Origin: Glandiceps talaboti
Taxonomy: Eukaryota > Hemichordata > Enteropneusta > Spengelidae
Length of the DNA stretch: 64,000 nt
Assembly (NCBI RefSeq): GCF_964340395.1
Contig: NC_135565.1
Span: 8,171,242 to 8,235,241, forward strand
Reading direction: 5' to 3'
Shown: piece after piece, positions 1 through 12,000 of the stretch
Layout: the number at the start of each line of letters is the position of its first letter
How positions within the stretch are numbered: the first letter of the stretch is position 1
Translations under genes and position numbers: made by a program
Notes under the pieces: model-generated
What the model saw: the letters and a program-made list of their open reading frames with translations, nothing else
Databases searched by the model: none
What the model was told of the DNA's origin: nothing

Positions 1-60
1 CTGTGACCTGGTTACACACCTATGGCACCCTTTGGAGAAGTGGAACTGCACACCACTCGT

Positions 61-120
61 ATGTATGTATGTATGTGTGGATGGATGTATATGTGATGTG
101 TATAGTATAACATTTAATGG
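61..120. repeat. Short ATGT/GGAT simple repeat in the tetraspanin intron
   Basis: Runs of tatg and gga-tg units, low complexity. No coding exon is called in bases 1-199. Confidence 0.6.
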
Positions 121-199
121 TTTTGTGTACATGTAAATGTTTTTTTTACATCCATAAGTATTTGAATTAAACTATATTGTGTTTTTATTTCTTTTCTAG

Positions 200-259
200 T
201 TATTTGGAATGATCTTTGCTATTTGTCTGTGTAGAAGTATTAGATCATCATCAGACTAG
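200..259 (+). CDS. Terminal coding exon of a tetraspanin (partial gene, 3' end)
   Basis: A pyrimidine-rich acceptor ending in ttttctag precedes an open frame LFGMIFAICLCRSIRSSSD followed by TAG. This is the end of the fourth transmembrane helix, a juxtamembrane Cys pair and a short basic cytoplasmic tail, the usual last exon of tetraspanins of the CD63/CD151 type. Tetraspanins are four-helix membrane organisers that scaffold integrins and signalling partners. The rest of the gene lies left of the window. An aataaa at 292-297 could be its polyadenylation signal, which would make a very short 3' UTR. The gene is convergent with the PRDM9 gene. The family call rests on 19 residues; the subfamily is not determined. 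Confidence 0.62.
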   Translation, partial: LFGMIFAICLCRSIRSSSD

Positions 260-584
260 AAGATAAAAATCTTAATAATTATCTCCATGGGAATAAACTT
301 TCGTCGCCACAGAGATGAGCTTTTGTGACATCACGGTGTAATTAATTTTGAATAATTCTATGAAAGCCTTGACCACATCTCAGCCTTCTGAATATGAAAA
401 ATGTACAAGACTAAAAATGTTGCGGTTTATTTCACTTTGAATTATTTTTTAATTGAATTTTTTTTTATAGAAATGAAAATTTAAAGAAAAAGAAACATTG
501 GATAAGAAACAAAAATGTTAGTTTGTGTAAACTGTATTTGTTTGGTACTTATGTCACTGTCAGCTTTCATTTGCATGTCAAATG

Positions 585-870
585 AATCAGCTGACAGTCA
601 CATGGCCATGTTATCTGGTTGATAGGTTGATCTTACACAAATCAGCTGACAGTCACATGCCCATGGCTGGTTGATAGGTTGATCTTACACAAATCAGCTG
701 ACAGTCACATGGCCATGTCATCTAGTTGATAGGTTGATCTTACACAAATCAGCTGACAGTCACATGGCCATGTCATCTAGTTGATAGGTTGATCTTACAC
801 AAATCAGCCGACAGTCACATGGTCATGTTATCTGGTATTGTGGAACATGCACAAATCAGTTGACTGTCAT
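585..870. repeat. 55-bp tandem repeat, about 5.5 copies
   Basis: The string aatcagctgacagtcac recurs at 585, 640, 692, 747, 802 and, degenerate, at 853. Linking sequence contains ttgataggttgatctt. Each unit carries an E-box (cagctg) overlapping tgacag. Just left of the array (550-575) lies an imperfect inverted copy of the same motif. Confidence 0.9.
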
Positions 871-2047
871 GGCTGATTTGAAACCATCACAACAAGCAAT
901 AACACTTTCATTTTAGTTGTTTTTTTTGCTGAATAAGAAAATCTGGAACAGAAATCTGATGCACAGTATTTTAACTGTGATATATGTAAATGGTTGAAGA
1001 AACTCTGATGTACAAATATTTTTGTATTTTTCAATCTACATTTGTAGTTACAAGTTTTCATCTGAAATTAAAATTGGTAATTAAGATAAAACTTTATTTC
1101 CAAGGATGTGAATATTGTGGTAGTAATCATATTTTTGTAACATATTTATTCTAAGACAGACCTTTCAATGAATTAAGCCCTCCAGTGACGATACAGGGAG
1201 AAATTGGAATTATATGTGCACCCTCTATCAGGGGTTTAGAGAGAACAAGGGCTGGAAGTGTGCCATTTCACAATGGGAAAGTTCAATATGAATGCTGTCA
1301 GCTAGCCTGTCCATGGCTCTGGAGCTGTGACTGTGCTAGCTTGCAGTCTATGGGAGTTAGTCTACATGTAGTTACAGATCCAATACTGTAAACAGACTAG
1401 CTAACGGATCGCTAACAGCTATGATACTGAACACTCGCCCTGAATGACATTCCTTCTGAGTTGTATGGAGAATGTGATGATTAGAATGGCACCCTGGCGG
1501 CTTCTCATACTGAATTACCGTGTTCCATGAGATCTCGCAATTTACCATTCGTTATTTATTTTCTCCACCCAAGATATATTAATCACCACTGCTGAAATGC
1601 ATACTGACAAAGTTTTTGATAAAGTCATGTCATTGCTTCAAAGAAATACAAGAAATTACAAAAAGAAGCCTTTCTAATCTCAGTAAAATAAAATTATGGA
1701 GACAGGACATTTTTTGTCACATTCATCCTATTTTATCCAATCTAAATATGCAAAAGACAAAGATGTTCAAATTCCAATATACCGAATCCCTGACAATACC
1801 AGTGTTATAACGAGAGGGTAAGATTTGCTTGGGGTTTGTTGAATATTTTCTCCAATACCTGAATTTTGACTACTGCCCTCTAGTGGCAGGGTTATATTTT
1901 CTTTTACCATTTGTTTTTTTAGAAATGGCCAGTAAAGCTAGTTTCATTGTATTATTCCTGATCCAACTTGGTAGACTTGAATCAAAGGAAGGGATACAGT
2001 GAACATATTAAATTTGGTTGATATTTTAGTGAACAAAGTTGTCTCAC
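871..2047. other. Intergenic stretch without recognisable genes
   Basis: AT-rich sequence between two convergent genes. Short open frames here have no recognisable domain and no supporting splice context. The one site of note is a CTCF-like motif at 1873-1886, listed separately. Confidence 0.6.
1873..1886 (-). promoter_or_regulatory. CTCF-like core motif
   Basis: The reverse strand reads CCACTAGAGGGCAG, a full match to the bilaterian CTCF core (CCASYAGRKGGCA plus G). It lies between the convergent tetraspanin and PRDM9 genes. Function is inferred from the motif only. Confidence 0.4.
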
Positions 2048-2390
2048 TTGCCATATAGATGAGTATAAAGGTTTCTATTATAGATTTTTAATATATAAAA
2101 CAATTTTATCATGACTTCCTACTTGAAAAAATAACATGAAACAACAATAATTAAGTCTGCGTTTGTAACTCAAAAAGTTAAAATAAAAATGTGTAAACAG
2201 TTTGTTGTACTTACAATAACAAACATTTTACACATTTATTAATTAATTTTTTGCAATGTATTGAGTTACAAACACAGACTTGGCATATATTGTTTCACAT
2301 TGATTTTTCAAGTAGAAAGCCGTGATAAAATTGTTTTATAAATGAAAAATCCAAAATAAATCCCCAATCATCAATATGGCAACTTTAAGA
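2048..2390. mobile_element. Palindromic MITE, family A, copy 1
   Basis: The two halves are inverted copies. One side has acaattttatcatgac and the other the complement of gataaaattgtttt; outer ends read gccatatagatgag and catcaatatggcaac. The same element recurs at 22.24 kb, 34.74 kb and, as a half copy, 33.54 kb. No transposase is encoded; the structure is a non-autonomous foldback/TIR element. Confidence 0.8.
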
Positions 2391-2734
2391 TTTGTTATTT
2401 TATTATAAACAGAAAGTTGTTTTTATATCATAACAACTTTACAGTCAAAAATTGGAACTCTTAGAGAAATAACCAATCATGTTAAAGATTTCATATCCCA
2501 TTGTGGTGATGTCTCTGATGCTATGATTGGTCTACTTTCATCACATGATGTATTCTATGAACATAACATTCTCTTAGTCTTAGTGTTAAATATATACATA
2601 TTTCGTAGTTCACAACTTTCCCATTTAGTTTATTTTCTTCTAAACTATTTTAGTTAACAATAAACATATCAAGTGCTTTTATCTATCATTGTCTTTGTAT
2701 TTTTTGTTGTATGAATAATAATAATGATGGTGGT

Positions 2735-2918
2735 GAGTAGCGCCAGTCATATGGAACAGTATGCCACCTGAACTTCGTTGAGACACATCTGTTTGCAAGA
2801 GTGTTCTCTAACTTTTTACAATGATCTACTATAGTTCCTGTTCAGTGCCATAGAACATTACGTTGTATTGGATTTTGTCGCAGTACAAATTTTTTGATTG
2901 ATTGATTGGTTGATAAAT
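2735..2918 (+). mobile_element. Decayed 3' end of a non-LTR retrotransposon
   Basis: Broken frames read IWNSMPPELR and then ETHLFARVFSN, the usual C-terminus of CR1/jockey-type ORF2 reverse transcriptases (W-N-x-L/M-P-x-E-L ... K/T-x-L-F). A short 3' UTR and a (TTGA)n tail follow at about 2893-2917. Frameshifted and dead. Confidence 0.6.
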
Positions 2919-3039
2919 CTGGTTACTCCAGCATTGTAGAAGTGTTTCTCATTTTGTGATGTCAGTCTGTCTGATTATAAAATGTGGATATTAGTTGTTT
3001 ATGTGTACATTTCAGCTTGAAGCAAACTTAATATATCCC

Positions 3040-3345
3040 AATGTACAATCCATCCATGTATGCTTGCATCATCCACCCATCATTCATTCCACCAGTTGGT
3101 CCATCCTTCTATCAATCACCCTACTGAACAGACTCCATTGAACCATCCACCCATCAATCAACCGTACCCACCCACCAGTCAGCCCATCCTTCCATTCTGT
3201 CAATCACCCTACCAAACAGACTCCACCAAACCGTCCATCCATCCATCAATCAAGTCACCGGTTTGTCCATATCCTTCCTATTTCCACCAATCACCCTACT
3301 GATGCTACCAAACCATCCATCCACCAATTCACCCTTCATAGAAGA
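3040..3345. repeat. Low-complexity ccatcc-rich region with 88-bp tandem units
   Basis: Tcaatcaccctac recurs at about 3112, 3200 and 3288, separated by ccatccatcc-rich sequence. The open frame across it is a by-product of composition. Confidence 0.75.
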
Positions 3346-3664
3346 ACCATGCCCTTGCAAGTCACCAGCTGATAGTTGGTGTAAAAAGATATCAGAAGAA
3401 TCTGTTCGAAAGCACTATCAGCATTTTCTGATATAACCAAAGACAATATTACAGATAGTACATTCAGCCTATTATATCAAGACATAACTACATTGACATA
3501 ATTTAGTGTCTGATAAACTATCATTTAACTTTTACCCAAACTGAAACACGCATCGAAAAAAGATAGTAAAAATCCCTAAAGGTGTTTATCGATATCCTTA
3601 TTTAATCTGCTAAGATCTCAATGAGAGCTCATTTCCCAGGGATATGTGAACGCACTGTGAATCC

Positions 3665-3830
3665 TCCCTTATAATACTACCCTCTATGGCATGCCTTTGC
3701 AATACTGCCCTCTATGGTAATGCAGCTCCTTGACAATACTGCCCTCTTGGGTACGATTTGGCTACCTGGCAATACTGCCCTCTGTGGTAAGACTTGGCTC
3801 CCTGACAACACTGCCCTCCATTGTTAAGAC
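3665..3830. repeat. About 36-bp tandem repeat, 5 copies
   Basis: Variants of caatactgccctctatggt recur every 34-38 bp, separated by gacttggctccctga-like spacers. The reverse-strand agagggcag resembles half of a CTCF site, but the left half is wrong. Confidence 0.75.
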
Positions 3831-5226
3831 TTAAATACTTTATTACAACACTGGTCAATTATTGGTACATGCATGTACTAACAAAATCCAAAGCAACAAT
3901 TGTCCCACTTCCAACAACTTTTTTTTACAAGGCTACCAAATGCAAAGATGGTTAAAATTAGAACAGAAATCATCACAACATTGAACTTAAATTTTAGAGA
4001 CAGTACACACTGCTTTTTTTTGACACTGAAAGCAAAAGTGAAACTTTCATCTACCTGTGGACTTGTAAAGCAGTGTGATGTTCTTGGTTGGTCACATGAC
4101 TCATCACTTGAATGTGACAAAGTGCATGAACTCAGAAGTTCTATGTTAATACAATAACCTACACAAATGAACTTGCAGTAATAAAAATATTATAGTTATG
4201 ACAATTTATACACACCATGGAATGTATTCATACTAAAGATTCTTGCACAACCTGTAGCTGTACATGTCCACACAATGACAGGTACATACTCATTCAAAGA
4301 TATGTACAGCAAACACAAAAACTTAAAATTCAAACCATTTTTATTCACAAATCAATCACTTTACTTAACACAACATTGGAAGTTAACTTATAATTTAATA
4401 AGCATGACAATATGTATCACTTTTTTCCAAAAAATGTTTGGTTTTTTTTGTATGTTTTGGTAGATTTTCTGAAACGAGTAATTTCAAGCAGTGTATTATT
4501 AGTTCTTAATGTCAAGCAGTAATTTATTTGATTTGACATGAGAAAATTTTTGGAATTCAAAACCTTTGATTTCGACAAGAAGGCAAAAATATTGATGTTT
4601 ATATATAAGATATTTAAATTTAAGTTAGCAACAGGTTAATTACCTCATTCCTATTTAAGTGGTAAGATTTAATAAAATCACTACAACTGTCATGCAACAT
4701 TATAAATAAGAACTGTCAGTGTAAAGGATGAACAATATTTTAACATATATTTACACAATATAAAGTGATATACAATTAAATATGCAGCACACAACCAAAG
4801 TCAAACATGTTCATACCAAAAACATGTGATTTATTACCCCAGTCATTCTATGTCATGGCAATATGATCTACATCATTGGTTTGCACTTCTTGTAATATAA
4901 GTCAGTGTTGCTCAAAGAAGTTAACAAGTTTTTTTCAAACCATTGCATTGACTTGTAGACTGGTGGTCTTCTGTATTGATATTTGACATATTGCAAACAT
5001 TTAACATTCAATAGATGACTATATTTAGACTAATCACAGGGACAGTGAACTAAAATAGCAAAATTCAAACTTTATATTTACAACAGCATAACTAGAATTA
5101 CAAATATTTTATCTATTAAATATTTACATTTCATATTATGTTAAGATACTCTGTTAAAAGAATAAAGTGTTACTTTAAAAAATTCAAAAAGTTGTTGAAA
5201 AATATATATGGGAGTTGATTTGTAGA
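3831..5226. other. Downstream flank / 3' UTR of the PRDM9 gene and intergenic DNA
   Basis: No second gene is recognisable. On the minus strand the PRDM9 3' UTR must begin at 5226. Several tttatt strings (reverse-strand aataaa), for example near 4831, 4505 and 4342, are candidate polyadenylation signals that sequence alone cannot rank. Confidence 0.5.
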
Positions 5227-6083
5227 TTATTCTTCTGTATGACGTGCCATGTGTTTTCTGAGTTCACCTGGTTTAACAAATCCTTGTTTACAAATATGAC
5301 ATTTATGTGGATAGTTATGTGTATGATGTCTGATAATATGATCCTTAACACTATTTGAATGTGTAAATCTTTTCCCACAATGTTCACATTTGTATGGCAT
5401 TTCACCAGTATGTGTTCTCATGTGAGTGTTCAGGTGACCTGACCTGTTGAATGCTTTACCACACACTGTACATTTGTATGGCATTTCACCAGTATGTATT
5501 CTCATGTGTTTCTTCAGGTCACTAGACTGGACACATCCTTTACCACACACTGTACATTTGTATGGCATTTCACCAGTATGTATTCTCATGTGAGTGTTCA
5601 GGCTACCTGACTGGTTGAATCCTTTATCACACACTGTACATTTGTATGGCATTTCACCAGTATGTATTCTCATGTGAGTGTTCAGGTTACCTGACCAGTT
5701 GAATCCTTTACCACACACTGTACATTTGTATGGCATTTCACCAGTATGTATTCTCATGTGAGTGTTCAGGTTACCTGACTGGTTGAATCCTTTACCACAC
5801 ACTGTACATTTGTATGGCATTTCACCAGTATGTATTCTCATGTGAGTGTTCAGGTTACTTGACATGTTGAATCCTTTACCACACACTGTACATTTGTATG
5901 GCATTTCACCAGTATGTATCCTTTGATGTGTCTGCAGTCTACATACACTCTCTCCACTGTGAGTTCTTTTGTGGTCATCCACATCAGCTCCATAATCTCT
6001 GTGTTTATACTTCATATGTTTAGTCAAGTAATTAGGATCAGTGAAACATTTATCACACTGACTACAAAGATAGGACTCACCAT
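5227..6083 (-). CDS. PRDM9: PRDM9 coding exon 8: isolated finger, finger remnants and eight C2H2 fingers (residues 358-642)
   Basis: Acceptor ttttttttgcag at 6084. The isolated finger CSQCDKCF...TKHMKYKH has the C-x2-C-x12-H-x4-H pattern of the lone finger after SET in mammals. Residues 395-419 hold two broken fingers (HKRTHSGE, then [16 protein letters not shown]). Tandem fingers follow: F1 5898-5815, F2 -5731, F3 -5647, F4 -5563, F5 -5479, F6 -5395, F7 -5308, F8 to the stop. Contact residues (-1,2,3,6): MSNT, QGNT, WGNT, QGST, QSDK, RGHT, HNSD, KGEK. F1-F6 share the linker HTGEMP. The C-terminus is short after F8. Confidence 0.96.
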
Positions 6084-9000
6084 CTGCAAAAAAAATTATA
6101 ATAAACAGAATATCATTTGTCAATCCATATTTTTTGATTTGTTAAAATAATCATATGTACTATACATGAGCAGTGTTCATTCTAGACACTGTCATGATTA
6201 GGGGGCACTTGGGCGCCTTCCAAGAAAAAATACTTGGGGGCACTTCATTGTATTTGGGGGCATTATAAAAAGCAGTAAATAATTAATCTATTATTGGTTT
6301 GTTAGCAGTTTTAAGTACATATTAGTAGCTTTAAGACATTTTAATAAGACTGTGCAACAATACAATTTATTCAATTACACTTCATGGTTATCATACAAGC
6401 AGGATATATATATATTTCAATATCTAAACTCGATTCAATTAATTATGCTCAAATTATCACTTGATTTAATGAGAAAACATCACTGACACACAGCTACATG
6501 ATTTTTTCTAGAAAACACAACTCAATAATTATGCATTTACTCAATCTACGAGTATGTTTTTTTTTCTTCAAATCTAGACAGTATTACATTAGAATTTGAA
6601 ATGGCAAGACGACAAATATATGCTAAAACAATGTAAGTTATAGTACATAATTTATGTAGTGGTTATTTTAGACTACACTTAAAGTTATGAACCAAATAAA
6701 CAAAATGAATAATAACACCTACCATCAGTTTCTTTGATATCAAATTTATGATCAATTCCTAACTCTTCTGCATATTCTTCTCCATAATATACCAATAGTT
6801 CACATCCTTGTGGTATATTTTTGAAACTTCTGTAGTAGATTTTTCCATGGTATTGGTAAGCCACAAGATTTTGTTCAATTTCATTACGTGCACAGTTGAC
6901 AAATCTCATCCAGTTGGCCTTACTTTCATCTTGTCCATCAATAAATATACCTCTCTTACTACCATCTTGAGAAATCTAATGAAATCAATATGAAATGGAT
7001 CAGTTAAAAGTACACTAGTATTTATTTATTTATTTCATCCCTTTTGTATCAGGGGCTCACTAAACATGTTAGGAGCAACACTAACAGAAAATTAAAATAC
7101 ATACACTACTAAAAAATTAGATAAGATTTGACTAGTATAATCACATACAGAAACAAACAAAACAAAACAAACAGACCAAAGGGAGGTTAGAAGAGTGAGA
7201 AATAAAAAATTGCGCTTCAATTGTTAGTAGTCGCCTATATGTAGTAATTTAAAACATTAAAACAGAATATTGTTGGTTAAAAGAATTATATCAGTTATTC
7301 ATAACTCTTCAAAAAGGAAAAGTTTTGATAATTTTTCACAATTGACAGTAGATTCTTCCATATTTCTTTTTTTTATAAATCATAATTTATTCACTTTCGT
7401 ATAGTCTAAGAATCTCTACACTTTTATGAATGCAAACACTTTTCAAAATTACAAAAAAACTTTCAAGTTTTGATAATTTTTCACAATTGACAGTAGATTC
7501 TTCCATATTTCTTTTTTTATAAATCATAATTTATTCACTTTCGTATAGTCTAAGAATCTCTACACTTTTATGAATGCAAACACTTTCAAAATTACAAAAA
7601 AACTCAATTTTTTACATCTCCCACGTAGCAACACAGCGAAAACATATGAAAACAGAGCAACAAAGCAAATTTAAAACTCATGACATCAAACTTTGCAAAG
7701 CATCATAAAACTAACAATTACCTGCCAAGCATATCCACTATCATGTCCTGTTTCAGCATCAACTACTTCTCCTGTATAAGGACCAAATCTGACACCTTTT
7801 GGAAATGATTTATCAGACATTACACCAAGACCAGCATTTCTTATTCTAGACTTCGCAATTCTCAATCCATCTGGTAGACTAGATCTAGCTCTGGTATCTT
7901 TGAAGTCTTCAGGAATTACTGTATCTTGTATAATTTGTAAAGGATGTGTTGGACAGTCACCTTCAAAGAATGCATTGCAGTCCTCACAATCTGCAGAATA
8001 ATTAAGTTACAAAATATTTAAAGAGAAAGTCTCACCAATACTACTTTGGCCCTCTGAGCCAATTTGATGTGCTGCTGATGCACACAATTTCTAATGATGC
8101 AACAAAATTTGGTGTCCCTATCTCTTAGTATGTTGAATTGTAGTCTAGTTCCTATATGATACGAGTTATGATTGCTAATCGTAATTGTAACTTGTATTGT
8201 CACAGGAACTAGGCTAACTATGAGGTGACTCACAAGAAATGCCAGTTTTTCTCATTTTGACTCACAACAGCAAAATTTGGCTACCACTTATTACCACTAT
8301 TCTGTTTGAAATTATCTTAGCTTAGTTAAAAGACAAATTCTGGAACTTACACAAGTAGTGGTCATCATCAGGGGCTTCTAACTCTCGATAGTTCTTTGTT
8401 GTTGAACTGTGACGTTTAGGATATCTCCGTGATGAACTCTTACCTAATACAAATCAAATACATACTCAGTGTTTTGCCAAGATTTGGGAATTGTGACGTT
8501 TGGCGTATCTCCATGATGAAGTCTTACCTACAAATCAAATACACACTCAATGTTTTGCTAAGATTGGGGAACCAAGCAGGTAAGAGAAACGGGAAAGGAA
8601 TAAATGTAATGTCAGTGCATGGTTCCCATAGAATCTACCATAATTTTGTTTGGGAATTACCCTTGTAAAATGCTACCTACGGTACTTATTTCCTGCCCAT
8701 AGCAAATACAAGTTTTACTTAGTATATTCATTATATATGGCTTGAATATAATGACTACTACAATTCTTGTAGGTCTGAAACACTCGTAATTCATAAATAT
8801 TATCTAATCTTAATTATTGTCTTAAAACTACATGTACATCATCTCTTGAAGGTAAAATGTGCCCCTGGGATGAATTTCACCCAAATTCAACTTATTAAAA
8901 TTTCTACAGTGCTACAGTGAAAGGTTACTTTTGGTCCTTTTGAAACAACATAAAAGTAATTTGGGCTCCACCACCTTGTTTTCAAGGAAATCATCAATCT

Positions 9001-12000
9001 TGTATTTTCCCATCGGGTTAAAATAGTATTTGGCGATCATTTTGGATTCTAAAATAGCTTAATTTTGATTACATTTTGATCTCTATTGGATTTGTACGAT
9101 AATTGTTTTCTCTTGATTTTAAGTGAGAATGGATTGGAATTTTCTTGAACAAAGTATTAAATATTTTATTTCCGGGGCACATTTCACATTAAAGGGTGAA
9201 GTCCAAAGTCCTGTGGTACAATTTTTTTTCAAGAGACATTGGGATAAATTAGGATTATCTTAACACTATTATTTCAAACATGTTACTTGTATAGTGCTAC
9301 AAGTCAGGTATCTATTATACCCATCACCTGGATGACTTGCCCCTTTGAATTGTTCACAACCCCAAAATTCAACAATAAACATCACTCAGTTTTGACAGAT
9401 TTGACTTCAGTAGTAGAAACAAAGTTTTTATTTATAATGTAGAAAAATTTATTGAGAAAACATCTTAAGATAACCAATACTTACCACTAGAATCAGATTT
9501 CAGAGACATAACACCTTTCCTTCTCCTGCCTTCTTGATGAGATGGTTTATCTGTGTTTGATGTCTTACAGGCTGTCTTTTGTACTGGTTTTGGCTAAACA
9601 TACATGTAAAAGTGACAGGTAACAATTAGTAACTTTAATTAGATTATAGGAAATTGACTGGTTCGATTTGTAAACATGACAAGACATATGATGGATTCAT
9701 TCAATAATAATAACAACACCACATTCAATGATTGCAACCCACTATTTAACAGATACATATTTCATTCAAAGTTTCAAGAAAATATTAACATTACATTTAT
9801 GTCTAACAATGTAATTATATTATTAACATGGATAATTTGATATCATTCCTAAACATTATTCTTCATAAATACAGACTTCAACATAATTTATAAAACACTA
9901 AGAAGAGTTAGGGTGACTTATATGTTTTGAGTCATTTCAACCATCACAAAAATGGCATAGATTTGAGTTGCCATGACATATGGTAGGTGGCAAGGTAAAA
10001 ATCCCTTATTTTTGTTTGAACACATGCAACTTAGCTTGCATATTGTATAATAATTCAATTAGTTTGATTGTGTATGACTTATATGGAATGATTCTACTTC
10101 CAATAGTGTACTAGTACAAACAAATCTCTCAGAATTGTATGTCAGCCTAATCTGTGTGTAGTAGATATGTCAGCCTAGTCTGTGAATAGTCTATATGCCA
10201 GCCTAGTCTGTGTATAGTAGATATGTCAGCCTAGTCTGTGTGTAGTAGATATGTCAGCCTAGTCTGTGTGTAGTAGATATGCCAACCTAGTCTGTGTATA
10301 GTAGATATGTCAGCCTAGTCTGTGTATAGTAGATATGTCAGCCTAGTCTGTGTATAGTAGATATGTCAGCGTAGTCTGTGTGTAGTAGATGTCAGCCTAG
10401 TCTGTGTGTAGTAGATATGTCAGCCTAGTCTGTGTAGTAGATATGTCAGCCTAATCTGTGTGTAGTAGATATGCCAGCCTAGTCTATGTGTAGTAGATAT
10501 GTCAGCCTAGTCTGTGTATAGTAGATATGTCAGCCTAGTCTGTGTGTAGTAGATATGACAGCCTAGTCTGTGTATAGTAGCTATATGCCAGCCTAGTCTG
10601 TGTGTAGTAGATATGTCAGCCTAGTCTGTGTATAGTAGATATGTCAGCCTAGTCTGTGTGTAGTAGATATGTCAGCCTAGTCTGTGTATAGTAGATATGT
10701 CAGCCTAGTCTGTGTGTAGTAGATATGTCAGCCTAGTCTGTGTATAGTAGATATGTCAGCCTAGTCTGTGTGTAGTAGATATGCCAACCTAGTCTGTGTA
10801 TAGTAGATATGTCAGCCTAGTCTGTGTGTAGTAGATAATGCCAACCTAGTCTGTGTAGTTGATATGTCAGCCTAGTCTGTGTATAGTAGATATGTCAGCG
10901 TAGTCTGTGTGTAGTAGATATGTCAGCCTAGTCTGTGTAAAGTAGATATGTCAGCCTAGTCTGTGTATAGTAGATATGTCAGCCTAGTCTGTGTGTAGTA
11001 GATATGCCAACCTAGTCTGTGTATAGTAGATATATGCCAGCCTGGTCTGTGTGTAGTAGATATGTCAGCCTAGTCTATGTGTAGTAGATATGTCAGCCTA
11101 GTCTGTGTAAAGTAGATATGTCAGCCTAGTCTGTGTGTAGTAGATATGTCAGCCTAGTCTGTGTGTAGTAGATATGTCAGCCTAGTCTGTGTGTAGTAGA
11201 TATGTCAGCCTAGTCTGTGTGTAGTAGATATGTCAGCCTAGTCTGTATGTAGTAGATGTCAGCCTAGTCTGTGTATAGTAGATATGTCAGCCTAGTCTGT
11301 ATGTAGTAGATGTCAGCCTAGTCTGTGTGTAGTAGATATGTCAGCCTAGTCTGTGTATAGTAGATATGTCAGCCTAGTCTGTGTGTAGTAGATATGCCAA
11401 CCTAGTCTGTGTGTAGTAGATATGTCAGCCTAGTCTGTGAATAGTCTATATGCCAGCCTAGTCTGTGTAAAGTAGATATGTCAGCCTAGTCTGTGTATAG
11501 TAGATATGTCAGCCTAGTCTGTGTGTAGTAGATATGCCAACCTAGTCTGTGTATAGTAGATATGTCAGCCTAGTCTGTGTATAGTAGATATGTCAGCCTA
11601 GTCTGTGTATAGTAGATATGTCAGCGTAGTCTGTGTGTAGTAGATGTCAGCCTAGTCTGTGTGTAGTAGATATGTCAGCCTAGTCTGTGTAGTAGATATG
11701 TCAGCCTAATCTGTGTGTAGTAGATATGCCAGCCTAGTCTATGTGTAGTAGATATGTCAGCCTAGTCTGTGTATAGTAGATATGTCAGCCTAGTCTGTGT
11801 GTAGTAGATATGACAGCCTAGTCTGTGTATAGTAGCTATATGCCAGCCTAGTCTGTGTGTAGTAGATATGTCAGCCTAGTCTGTGTATAGTAGATATGTC
11901 AGCCTAGTCTGTGTGTAGTAGATATGTCAGCCTAGTCTGTGTATAGTAGATATGTCAGCCTAGTCTGTGTGTAGTAGATATGTCAGCCTAGTCTGTGTAT

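Noticed and set aside
1-58. Possible preceding tetraspanin exon ending before gtatgt
   Set aside because: The open frames are not hydrophobic as the fourth-helix exon would be, and no frame carries the large-loop cysteine motif.
5184-5405. Second-frame open reading on the finger exon strand
   Set aside because: Shadow frame of the PRDM9 finger array.
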